Part shown: piece after piece, positions 21,917-32,665 of the stretch
Layout of the letters: every line of letters starts with the position of its first letter
Numbering within the stretch: the stretch's first letter is position 1
NCBI GenBank assembly: GCA_948567375.1
Contig: OX419757.1
Span: forward strand, 30,628,001-30,692,000
Length of the DNA stretch: 64,000 nt
Direction: 5' to 3'
Source of the DNA: Lunularia cruciata
Taxonomy: Eukaryota > Streptophyta > Marchantiopsida > Lunulariales > Lunulariaceae
Program-made: the position numbers and the translations under genes
The notes under the pieces: model-generated
Told to the model about the DNA's origin: nothing
The model's database searches: none
Seen by the model: the letters and a program-made list of their open reading frames with translations, nothing else

Positions 21917-24900
21917 AACCTCATCATTTTCCAGAAAGGCAAAGAGACTGCGCCCAAAGGCAATTCTTTCTACCAAGGAGGAAAGGATCCTCGCAAAAGC
22001 CAAAGCTAAAGCCTTGCAGAAAGAACTAAAGGAGGCACTACTCAGGACTCGGGAACTGAGTTTGGAAGAGGAGATGAAGACGAAGTCTCCAGTTTTTCCG
22101 GTGGACATCTGATCCGAAGTAAAGGGTCAGATCCAAGCCAAAGTGGGCCAACCCGAGGAACCTTGGGTTAAGGCCATTAGCAAGCCCGTTACCATTTTGA
22201 AGCATCCCAAAGTCAAGAGGGAAGATGGAGAGACTTTGGACCCAAAGGCGAAGGCAAAGACAATCAAATTGGGAGGAGTTCTCCAATATGATATTGTAGT
22301 AGATCTGGCAGCCATAAATGCCAACATTACATTCAAGCAATTGTGGGAAGATAACAAGCTGTACAAGAGGCAGCTAAATTTGGCACTCAAGAAGGTGAGG
22401 TCGATGTCAAAGAAGGACCTGCCTGCTATTTATTGTATTGAACAAGAAGATTTAGGATCTCCCAAGGTAGACGTGGAGATTGCAAGGTGCATGATCACAT
22501 CAATACCCATTGATTTGGGGTCCGGTGTGAATGTCATGACCAAAGATACTGCAAATCGACTCGGGTATCACACGTTTGAACCAACACCCCGAGTGTTGAA
22601 GTTTGCAGACCAAACTAGGAGACGGCCTTTAGGCATGCTGTCAAATATAACCACATTCATTGGAGGGGTTCCTTTCAAATTGAACTACATTGTGTTGCAA
22701 CCAGTGACAAAGACTGGTTACCCTCTATTGATTGGAAGACCCTGGTTGTACAGTGCCCAAGTTGTGGTGGATTGCCATCAGCAGAAGTTAAGATTCAAGG
22801 ACATTTTGTCCAAAGATCAGAAGCTGGTGACTGTGAGTTGGACAAAGGTTCCCCACCTCGGGGAAACAAGTTTGTCAGAAGAGGAGGATGAATCCAAAGA
22901 CTCATCATCTTTGTCCTCAGACGAATCCAAAGATGAAGTCCAAGTTAACTATCTGGAATGCTATGAGGTGGATGTCGAAGACAAAGATCCATATGACCTT
23001 GCCTTGGATGAACCTGACTTGGAGGAAGGGGGTTTGATGGCAGCTTGCCTCGGGTTAAGCCGAGTAAGCCACGTTGAATGAGTCATCAACCCCAATGATT
23101 GTCAAGATGTTTTATTGACTGAAGGAAAATTTTTGAAAATCTCAAAGACAGTCACTTCGGAGGAGTTGGCAGGATACACTGCCCTGTTCATAGAATTCCA
23201 GGATGTATTTGCCTGGTCTATTCATCAAATGCCGGGTATTCCACAAGAATTTGGAGAACACCGGATTGATCTGGTTGAAGGTGCAGTTCTGGTTTGGCAG
23301 CGACAATACCGGCTAAACCCAAAGTACTCGCTTTTGGTGAAAGATGAAATTGATAAGTACTTAAGAGTTGGAATCATCTTCCCTATCTTAAGCATTGAAT
23401 GGGTTTCCCTCATTGTCATTGTCCCAAAGAAGAAAACAAGGAAGATCCGAGTGTGCCAAGACTTCTGGAAGTTGAACGCAATCACAAGGAAAGATCATCA
23501 TCCCTTGCCTTTTACCGATACAATTTTAGATCAGGTAGCGGGTCATCCTTGTAATAGCTTTCTCAATGGATTTTCAGGGTACAATCAAGTATCCATTCGA
23601 GAAGAGGACAAGGATAAAATCACCTTCACAACCAATTGAGGCACTTTTGCTTACAATCAAATGCCCTTTGGGTTGTGTAATGCTCCCGCTACTTTCCAGC
23701 GGATGATGAATTCAATCTTCAAAGATTTCTTGCGCAAATTTGTGGAAGTTTTCATTGATGACTTTTGTGTGTTTGGGCAAAGAGATGTACATTTAGATTA
23801 CCTTCGCCAAACTTTTGAAAGGTGTTGTTTTGCCGGCTTGTCATTACACCCAGAGAAATGCTTCTTCGCAATGAAGGAGGGAATTCTTTTGAGGCATCGG
23901 GTGTCAAGCCAAGGTATTGAAGTCGATGTTGAGAAGGTTAAGATAATTGCAGCTTTGGAATCCCCAAAGAACATCCAGGAGCTGAGAGCCTTCTTGGGAC
24001 ATATCGGATATTACAGACACTTTTTGTCAAATTATGCAGTGCTTGCGGCACCACTTACCAAGCTTCTGAAGAAATCCGAAGACTATTTGTGGGAAGGAAA
24101 TCAAGAAGAAGCTTTCCAAGTGTTGAAGAAGAAGTTGGTTGAAGCACCAATTATGAGGGCCCCAAATTGGGATGTCCCTTTTCATGTATATGTGGACACT
24201 TCGCCCGCGGCCATCAGAGTCGTCTTAAGTCAGAAGGACAAAAAGAAGAAGGACTACTCGGTGTATTATGCCAGCCAACAACTTTCAATTTCTGAAAAGA
24301 ACTATTCAACAACTGAAAGAGAAGCACTCGGAATGGTGTATGCTTGCAAGAAATTTTGCCATTATCTGTTGGGGTACAAGTTTGTCTTCTATGTTGACCA
24401 TTCGCATTGCAACATTTTGTCAAGAAGGCAAATTTATCCGGGCAAATTGCAAGATGGATCTTGTTGTTACAAGAATTCATGTATATTGTACAAGTAAGGA
24501 AGTGAGCTTTGAATTTGAATGCGGACTTCCTGTCCAGGTTAGAAACTCAAGACCAGGAGTGGGAAATTGACGATTGGTTCCTTGACGAAGAGTTGTATTA
24601 CTTATCAGCAATGCAAAGTACAAGGTATGCAGCTAAATATCATTATCTGCATACTCTCCATTGTCCTGAAGGGATGGATCTAGAGTAGAGGGCAGTCTTT
24701 CTCAGGAAAATGGGGCCGTACCAGCTCAAACACAGCATTTTATTTAAGATGGGCAAAGACGAAGTACTTTGGCGATGCTTGGAGTCATACAAAGTAGGAC
24801 GAGTGATTGAATCTTTACACTCCAAAGCATAAGGAGGACACTATGCTCTGAAGAATACTGTAAAGAAAATTCTTTCGGCAGGGTATTGGTGGCCTACAAT

Positions 24901-25863
24901 GTACAAAGACGCGCATGCTCATATCCAAAGCTGTGATGCTTGTCAGAGAGCGGGGAAGCCGATGGCTACTTCTCAATGGCCTTTGAGACCAATTTTGCCT
25001 TTGGATATAATCCCCCATTTGAGAAATGGGAGATTGATCTTGTGGGTCCCATTCAACCAGTGACCCGAGTCACAAGAAAGAAATATTTTTTGGTTTGCAC
25101 TGACTATGCTACCAAGATGGTTGAAGCTGAAGCAACTCGCAAAGATGATGCCAAAACTATGGTGGAATTTTTCTTTTGAAACATCATCTCACGATATGGG
25201 TGTCCTCTGGAATTGGTCAGTGACCGAGGAACACATTTTTGAACTCTATAATGGAGGTGTTAACCAAGTACTGTCAGATTAAACATTGGAAGATGACTCC
25301 TTATAACCCAAAAGAAAATGGCTTAACGGAAAAAGCGAATGGGTTACTTTGTAAAATTTTGAATAAGGTGGTTGTCAATTATGCCTATGACTGGGATACA
25401 AAATTACCAGCCATGTTGTAGACATATCAAACAACGGAAAAGATTACAACCAAACAAACTCCATACTTTTTGACATATGGCCTACATCCCATACTGCCAG
25501 TTGAATTTGAAGTACCGACATATTGGGTTCTTTGCAAAGAACAAATGTCGGAAGAAGAAAGTCATGATCTTTGGATTCATCAACTGATGTGGTTAGAAGA
25601 GAAAAGAGACGATGCAATGCAAACCACGAAAGAAGTACAAGCACAAAGGAAAGTCAGACACGATAAGAGAATCAAGCCTATAGCTGTACGTGAAGGGGAT
25701 TTGGTTTTGTTATGTTACAAAAATGGGTCCATGCAGCTTGTAGACTTAGAAGGTAATCCTTTTGCCACTTGAGTAAACGGGTAGAGAGTTTGGAGATATT
25801 GGACCATAGACTCGGAAGTTTCTAAGACACCCAAGGTCTATGTTTGTGGGGACTCTCACATTT
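21917..25863 (+). pseudogene. protease, RT, RNase H and integrase of G2-E (broken)
   Basis: Continuation of the G2-E polyprotein after G1-B. Protease: IPIDLGSGVNVMT (DLGS active site, about 22515) and LLIGRPWL. RT: VCQDFWKLN, FSGYNQVSI, MPFGLCNAPATFQ, active site FIDDFCVFG (about 23755). RNase H: YVDTSPAAIRVVLSQ and REALGMVYACKKF. Near 24400, after FYVDH, the C-terminal RNase H segment is deleted and the frame shifts. Integrase: HHCC finger (GGHYALK, CDACQRAG), core D-D-E (IDLVGPI, VCTDYATKMVEAEA, SDRGTHF, PKENGLTEKANG). No chromodomain is visible. Stops or shifts occur at about 22110, 23080, 23637, 24494, 24688, 24830, 25020, 25178, 25240 and 25421. Confidence 0.88.
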
Positions 25864-25874
25864 GAGGGAGGGGG
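25864..25874 (+). other. polypurine tract of G2-E
   Basis: GAGGGAGGGGG lies directly before the 3' LTR start (TGTGGTGCCC at 25877), the expected plus-strand primer. Confidence 0.8.
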
Positions 25875-27468
25875 TATGTGGTGCCCACATTCTTTGTTTT
25901 TTTTAAAATAAAGAAGGAGAAGTGTATAGAGAAGTCGGATTGCGCCTGTATCGCCAAAGAAGGCAAAGAAAAGAGTCTTCGGGATGAAACCCAAAGTAAA
26001 GTGACTTCGGGTCATAAGGCAAAGAACTTGGAAATGCCATGTTAGCACACAACCCGAAGTAAGGAGTCTTTGTATCGAGAGGAGCTCAACCCAAGGCAAA
26101 GTCAGTCTAACAACCTTTCGTCGAGGTGAGAAATTCAAGAAGGGACCGTTCAAAAACCGGCGGCCCATACGCACAAAGTATGATTGATAGTGACAGGTGC
26201 ATGCAAGAGGTGTGATTTCTTGGTAGAAACTCGAAGTGAAGAAAGACAAAGAAAGCGCAAGTCTATAAAAATTGAACTTGCAACGACAAAATGTCAAGTA
26301 ATTTTCCTTCGCCATTGAGAAGTCGTCCTGCAGGTGATCATGGGAAGGGAAATAGAGTTGGGAACGCATTAGTGTGTAAGGGAGAAGTTGCAAGAGTGAA
26401 ATCAAAAGACAGTGAGAAAGCAGGAGAGATGGGAGGAGGAAAGAAGAACTCCAAATTTGTAGTGAGAATTCATGCAATTTGGAGGTTAGATGTGATCGCT
26501 AGAATCAAAGTCTTGAGCCGACTTCGGATCACCTTCTTTGCGTGGAACTGGAACGTGAGTTTTCCAGGTTTCATGACAGAAATCATCGAGAGTAAGTGTC
26601 TGGATGGACCCGGGGAAGAAGGGAAGAGAGGAATTCCGGCTTGTTGGACAGAGTCGGATTGGAGACTAGTACTTGTGACAACCCGGCAAATATCACTTTT
26701 GTGGTAATCAAGTAAGTAAAGTTTGTTCCCGTAAAGATACAAGTCAGAAATGTCCAAATACAAAGTCAAAGTAACAATTTAGTTCTTCTTGGTTGCATCT
26801 TTAATCTCTCAGGTAGAAACCACACCCAGAAGAGAGTAACAAGCACTAACTCGCAATCTTGTCACAAATTCACACTCCTTAATCACAACTCCATCAAATC
26901 TTTCCAAACAATCTTGATTGTGATGATTCAGGCTCTTCCAAAAATGGCATTTCACTGCAAAACGACTTTGCCTCAGAATTGTGTTCCACCCCTCCACTGA
27001 AGGCACAACTTCCTTGATCAAAATTGCTTCACATCAACTTTGCACTGCACTTACAAATGCAGAAAACTACCAACGCTACAATTCCTCTCAGATCTAGCAA
27101 GGCATTGCTTCGATTGCACTTCACTTAGGATCAAACACATAGAATGAAGATCAAGGCTGTGGAATCCAACATCCAACAAGCACTCTGACTTGCACTTTGA
27201 ATTTCTTCAAACACTCACAAACACAAGTACAACGTTGATACTCAAAATCAAGCTCAAGCAACAAGCACTGCTTCACAGCACTTCGCTTTATCTATTCTCA
27301 GAAATAATGAGCACTGAACAACGTTAGACTGCAAATGCCACTCTTAAGTAGTGAAACAATCGATAGTTATCTTCCTAATGTACCTCTTCCTAACAACTCT
27401 ACAAACCTGCAGATCTCATATGACAATGCAACCTTTCATATCTGTCTCTTCAAATCTCAAATTGGTTT

Positions 27469-27789
27469 CTACTCCGATCCGATGTCTACTTCTTCTTCGG
27501 CTTTCAAACCCGAACCCGAAGTAACTTTACTTCCTAATATTCTGTCCTCGGGTTTCACAACTCCTAATTCCTCCACTAATTCTAACATTTCTCCTTCCTG
27601 ATATGAAATTCCTATCACAATTAAGTCTTTTAAATCTCTATCTCCCAACCCACTCTTCTCTAAAGTGTCAAATGTCAAATCCAAAGACACTTGCACTCCT
27701 ATCTTTCTTACCTCGGGTTTAACTACTATCAATTCCTTTACTAATTCTATTGTGTCATCATCAAGAATTGTAATTGAAAGCACGGGCAC
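27469..27789 (-). pseudogene. LCC tail remnant in the G2s LTR
   Basis: About 106 open codons homologous only to the LCC C-terminus: VGIQVS-like segment, TLEKSGLGDRDL, GEMLELVEELGVVKPEDR and the tail GLKAEEEVDIGSE. No ATG opens it convincingly. The N-terminal domain and the coiled coil are absent from this LTR class. It may be a deletion derivative of the full LCC frame or the ancestral short form. Confidence 0.6.
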
Positions 27790-28029
27790 ACTATCTACAC
27801 CTTCAATTTGTAACCCTCTTTCCCCTAATCACTCATGTTACTAACCCAAAGACACTTACTGTCTGATCCTGCACTTTGGGTTTATTCACTACTGCTACTT
27901 CTCTTTCAATTCATGTTCCATCTTCAATTAGAAGTGAAATTGAAGTCATGGGTATTCTAACTATCTTCTTTCTCTACTCTAACTTCCTCTGATCCCTCCT
28001 GCAAAACTCCCAAAGTCACCTTCATTGCA

Positions 28030-28165
28030 CTTTGAGGTCTAGTTACCTCGGATTTAGTCATCTTGAAGCAAAGTCTTTAGACCCAAAGTCATGTAAACCC
28101 AAAGTACGAAGGCCGAAGTACGAAGTCACATTGACCCGAAGAACCTCAACCCAAAGTACATCTAC
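28030..28165 (-). promoter_or_regulatory. reiterated CCCAAAGT/CCGAAGT motif cluster in G2s U3
   Basis: At least seven near-copies of (A)CCC(A/G)AAGT(A/C), in sense ACTT(C/T)GGGT, fall in about 135 bp. Related motifs occur in the U3 of G2-E (25970-26110), G2-L (2090-2200) and the other G2s copy (59230-59590). This may be a U3 enhancer array; no factor is assigned. Confidence 0.4.
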
Positions 28166-30756
28166 TCTCAAAACTTCAAATGCTTGTAACTTCTTTTACA
28201 AACCTCCAAACTTTACGATTTTGGTGGTAATAGAAAGCCCTGAACAAGACGTTTCCATCGAGATATAGCATGCTTGATTTGGAATCGTCATCACTGAGAT
28301 ATGGTCCCCGCAAGAATCCTGACATGTAGCCTCCCTTCCTCCTTTGGCGTCTGATTCGAGTTTTTCCTCCTTTGACACGAAGTAAACTTCTTCAGGTTTC
28401 ATCCAGTCTGAATCATTCTTCCTCTTACATGAAGTCGACTTCCTTGGGTCTGATCAAAACATAGGTTTGCACTCATTTCTTCTCCATTTGGTTTCAATTT
28501 GGTTTCAACAAGGCACTTCTTCTTCAAAACTCGTCCAAAATGAAAAATGTAGGTACCACAGTACTCTGGAAGGAAGCAGGCTCAGAGCAAGGAGCCAAGT
28601 TCTTGGGGAAGGGAGAGATAGCTCAAGAAACCCGAGAGGTGAGAGATGCATTCTTGTCAAAGCAAACGAAGAACGGGTACAAAGTCAAGAGCTACAAAGA
28701 CCCTATCAAGAGAGGAATTGTGAGTGCTCTGATGGCAATCCTGAAGCCGGAGAGAACAACCTATGTGATGAAACACCAAGTGGTGTTCTTTCACAAGTTG
28801 TTTGCAAGAGAACTGATCAATTAGGCGAGGTGTTTCCATGGGAGAACGTGACAAATGGTGTGGAATCTGTGGGATAAATCGCCTCCACACTACATCGTGC
28901 CGTTTGCAGCTCATTTCTACCTTGGGTTGAATTTGCTGAACTTGGTGGAGTGAACTTGGATGGTGTCGCATTTCCATCCCGATTTGAGAAAGGAGGTCGA
29001 TGTAGAGGAGCAGTAGTACATCTTGCAAATCAGAAGCACCGACAAGTACTACAAGAAGACAAGGAAGAACGTGGAGATCAAAGTGAGTACTCTGAACTCA
29101 AAGAAGAGAAGTCGGCAGGGCAAAGCCAAAGACAAGACGAAACCTCAGAAGACCAGGAGAGGAAACCCAAGGCAAGGCATGGTGGTGATCGAGTCGGAAG
29201 ATGAAGACTCGGAAGGTGATGCCAAGCGCAAGACCAAAGACTTGGAACACGAGGAGGAGCCTAAGCTAACGCTACAGAGTGGAGATACGAGTAGTGACAG
29301 CAATGAGGGAGGAGAAATGACATCGGCACCAACTGCTGCAAAAGAAGAAGAAGAAGTTCAAGCAGAGATCAAGGCCGAGGACAACACAAAGTTGGAAGAT
29401 GAAGTACCCGAGGTAGAAGAGAAGATTGCAGTTCAGAGGGGGTTCCGCTCAAGACAAAAGGTAAAGTACAATGCAGGTCCGAGAAATGTGCAAGAAGAAG
29501 CAAATGCAAGCTTAGGAAGCAAGGCGTCCATTCAGATACAAATAATGCAGAGAAGAAGACGAGTATCAGATGAACAAGAAGTGCGAAGAGAAGTGGCTAT
29601 GCAAGGAGAAGTAACCCCGAGCGATGGAGTTGAGTACCTACGGGAGGTGGTGTGTCCTCTATTAGTCAAGCTAGAGTACAAGAAGAAGGAGACGCAGTCA
29701 ACTTGTCCAGAGGTAAAGATTGTCTTGCAGGTGTTGTCAAGATTAGAAGAAGAGAACTCGGAGTTGAAGAAGAGTATAACCCGAGGTGAGGAGGAGAGGG
29801 AAGTACTACTAGTGAAGGCAGAAGTGAGGACTCAGGTAATTGAAGACCTGAAGAGAGAAGTGAGATATCGAGAAGATCTTGTTAAGAAGAGTGACATAGC
29901 AAGGGAAAGACAAGTAGCTGAATATGAGATCTTGAAGCAGCAGTTTGTTGATTCAAGAGTAGAAGTTATCCATGCTATGGCAAGAGTTGTAGTGAAGGAT
30001 CAAGAGCTCAATAGGGTGATGGAGAGTGTAGAGGAGAAGAAGCAACTCAGGCAAAGAGAGTTGGCAGCACGGTATAGGGAAGAAGAGAGATTACAAGAGT
30101 TACTTCGTAATCAAGAGGAGAAGGTTGTACGAAAGGAGAAGGAGAAGGAGACGGTGAAAGCCGAGTTCAAAGCGGAATTGGCAATGTACAGGGAGGACTG
30201 GCTTGCAGACCAAGAGTGAGAGAGGAAGATGAGATTGGAGCCGTTGAAGGAGATAGTCCTCTGGATGAATGCGATGTTGAGTACAGAGGCCAGCGTTCGA
30301 ATTGAAGAGAGGAGGCTGCACGAGTTGAAGTTGTTGATGTAGGAGACAAGGCAAAGACAGGCAAAAGACACTGATTTGAATGCCTTGTTGATTAGTTTAA
30401 GAACTCGTGTAGACAGGAAGATCTTAGAAGTAGAAGACAATATTGCAATTAGATTAGACCTAGTGAAAATAGAGATAGAAAAACTTTGGAAAGATGTTAG
30501 AGCCAAACCCAAAGTAGATAACATAGGAGTGCAGATGTCTTTGGAGTTAGAGATAGAGACATTGGAGGAGAGTGGGTCAAGAGATGAAGAGTTAGATAGA
30601 TTACCCACTAGTGCAATTTCAGATCAGGAAAGAAAATTGTTGGATCTGGTAGAAGAAGTAGAAGATATGAAAACCAAGGAAAGAGTAGTAGGAAGTAAGA
30701 TTACTTCGGGTTTGGGTTTGAGAGCTGATGACAAAGTAGACATCGGATCGGATTAG

Positions 30757-31549
30757 TAACAATTTTGAGATTTGAAGAGGCAAATATGAAAAGGTGCATT
30801 GTCATTTTGGATCTGCAGGTTAGAAAAGTTGTTGTAGAACGGTATAGTTGTTAGAACTGTCAATTTGTTCACTACTTAAGAGTGGCATTTGCAGTATCAT
30901 GTTCTTCAATGCTCATAATTTCTGAGAATAGATAAAGCAAAGTGCTATGAAGCAGTGCTTGTCACTTGAGCTTGATTCCAAGTATTAGCTTTGCAATTGT
31001 GTTTGTAAGTGTTTGGAGAAATTTGAAGTGCAAGTTAGAGTGCTTGTTGGATGTTGGATTCTGCAGCCTTGATCTTCATTTGGTGTGTTTGATCTTGAGT
31101 GAAGTGCAATCGAAGCAATGCCTTGATAGATCTGAGAGGAATTGTAGTGTTGGTAGTATTCTGCATTTGGGAGTGCAGTGCGAAGTTGATGTGAAGCAAT
31201 TTTGATCAAGGAAATTGTGCCTTCAGTGGAGGGGTGGAACACAATTCAGAGGCAAAGTCTTTTTGCAGTGAAGTGTCATTTTTAGGAGAGCCTGAATCAT
31301 CAGAATCAAGATTGTTTGGAAAGATTTGATGGAGTTGTGATTATAGAGTGTTAATTTGTGACAAGACTACAAATCAATGTTTGTTACTCTCTTCTGGGTG
31401 TGGTTTGTACCTCAAAGACTAAAGAAGAACGCAAGAAGAACTGAAATTGTTACTTTGCTTTGTTTTTGGACATTTTTGACTTGTATCTCTGCGGGAACAA
31501 ACTTTACTTACCCGATTACCACAAAAGTGATATTTGCCATAATGTTACA
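30757..31549 (+). promoter_or_regulatory. end of U3, R and U5 of the G2-E 3' LTR
   Basis: About 790 bp with no ORF, homologous to 11159-11954. The TATA-like box CTACTTAAG lies near 30871. The final 16 bp carry a cluster of changes relative to the family end. Confidence 0.45.
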
Positions 31550-32665
31550 AAAGTCATCAATGAAGTCTCTCACAAATTTCCCAATGAAAGGTTCAAATAC
31601 CTTGTTCATGAACCATTGGAATGTGGCTGGAGCATTGCAAAGCCCAAAAGGCATGACCTTGAAAGCGTAAGTTCGCCAAGGTGTGGTGAACATGGTGAGT
31701 TGTTGATGTTGTGGTGCAATCTTGATTTGGTTGTATCCACTTTAACCATCTCCAAAACTGTACTTCTCATGACCTGCAACCTCCTCCAAGATCTCATCAA
31801 TGAATGGCAATGGGGAGTAGTCCTTCTTGGTAACAACACTAAGCTTCTTGTAATCCACACATACCCGAAGCTTGCCATTCTTTTTCTTCACAATGAGAAT
31901 TGGAGACACCTATTCTGAATTCTCCACCTCAAAGATAAATCTAGCCTCCTTGAGCTTATCAATCTCCTCCTTCACAACCAAAGATATTGGTAGGCTAATG
32001 CGACGTTACTTTTGGCGGATTGGTCTTGCATGTGACTCCACCTCTATCTTGTGCTCCTCCAAGGTGACTTCCTTCAAATCCTTGTAACTAAAAGCAAACA
32101 CATGGATGAACTTACGGAAAATCTCCTCGAATCTCACCTTCTCCTACTTGGTAACATTTGGGCCATACTTGAGGGTAGCTAACCTTCTCTCTACCTCCTC
32201 AAGTGTCAATGGTGATTTGTTTGGGTCCTTCAAAACCTCTAGCTTAGGTGCAAAATCCATAGCACACAAAGGATACACATCTGAATCAGATTCAGATTCA
32301 TCCTCCTCCGTAGAAGTCTCCTCTTCCATGCTTGTGTCCACACTTGAAGCTCCTTCTTCAGAATCTGATTCCCAATAATCAGAAAATGGTGTATCTGAAT
32401 GTGAAGTGTTGGTGGTGTTAGTCACGAGAACTGTGTTTCTATGGTTTGATGGCCCAATCCTCAAGTACCCTTTGTACCATTGATCAGTTGTGCAAGCTGC
32501 TCTCAACCATGGCTTCCCAAGAAGTAAGTCATAGCTTGAATCCTTCAAGACTTGGAAAGTCATGAGATTTTGAACTCCCATAATTGAAACTACCACTTTA
32601 TCCATCACCCCTACTCGTCAAACTTGTTGCTTGTTTGCCATGCTTACCACAAATGTTGAAGGTCT
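31550..32665 (-). pseudogene. first part of RT and protease C-terminus of G1-A
   Basis: Read from 32665 leftward: spacer, MGVQNLMTFQVLKDSSYDLLLGKPWL, an acidic Ser/Glu/Asp-rich linker (DTSMEEETSTEEDESESDSD), then the RT fingers and palm: VCVDYKKL, YSGYNQIKI partly disrupted near 31745, MPFGLCNAPATFQWF, and FIDDF at the G2-E junction (31550). Stops occur near 31744, 31914, 32010 and 32147. RT continues at 7491 across G2-E. Confidence 0.88.

Larger units (their letters stand above)
26674..28560 (-). mobile_element. G2s solo LTR
   Basis: A 1887-bp LTR on the minus strand, TGTGGTACCTACATT...GGGTTGTCACA in sense, flanked by perfect GTACT duplications (26669-26673, 28561-28565). Its two ends and its R/U5 region match G2. 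Between them it keeps only the C-terminal tail of the LCC frame. Its U3 is rich in CCCAAAGT/ACTTCGGG motifs (28030-28160). It is inserted in the 3' LTR of G2-E, so it is younger than that element. Confidence 0.92.
26291..30756 (+). pseudogene. LCC ORF, 3' LTR copy of G2-E (best preserved, split by G2s)
   Basis: ATG at 26291 to TAG at 30756, interrupted by the G2s LTR (26674-28560). About 860 codons remain after its removal. The part from 29023 to 30756 is a single frame with only two stops (TGA at 30217, a CGA-to-TGA change; TAG near 30338, CAG-to-TAG), about 578 codons. N-terminal domain: motifs FPGFMTEIIES, KPERTTYVMKHQ, FHKLFARELIN and FAAHFYLGLNLL. Next come basic and acidic linkers, the coiled coil (about 29640-30220, heptad-rich Leu/Glu/Lys) and the helical block with VDRKILEVEDN. 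The acidic tail ends VDIGSD. Stops in the N-terminal part include TAG near 28822, TGA near 28847 and TAG near 29015. Lying after pol, it would be the 3'-terminal ORF of a genomic transcript. Confidence 0.8.
7492..31549 (+). mobile_element. G2-E: complete G2 retrotransposon with LTR-encoded ORF
   Basis: A Ty3/gypsy element on the plus strand bounded by AAAGT at 7487-7491 and 31550-31554. It has a 5' LTR (7492-11954), a tRNA-Asp-like primer site, gag, protease-RT-RNase H-integrase, a polypurine tract and a 3' LTR (25877-31549). Removing three nested insertions (solo G1 LTR 7568-8245, G1-B 14103-21916, G2s solo LTR 26674-28560) leaves about 13.7 kb, of which about 7.6 kb is LTR. The two LTRs differ noticeably (roughly one base in ten in the stretch I compared near 11160 and 30760), so the insertion is old. 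All its ORFs carry stops. Confidence 0.93.
25877..31549 (+). repeat. 3' LTR of G2-E
   Basis: It starts TGTGGTGCCCACATT and ends at 31549 in TTGCCATAATGTTACA, a mutated form of the family end TTGCCGGGTTGTCACA. It is 5673 bp, about 3.79 kb without the G2s solo LTR at 26674-28560. AAAGT follows at 31550. It holds the best-preserved LCC ORF. It lacks the G1 solo LTR present in the 5' LTR. Confidence 0.92.
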
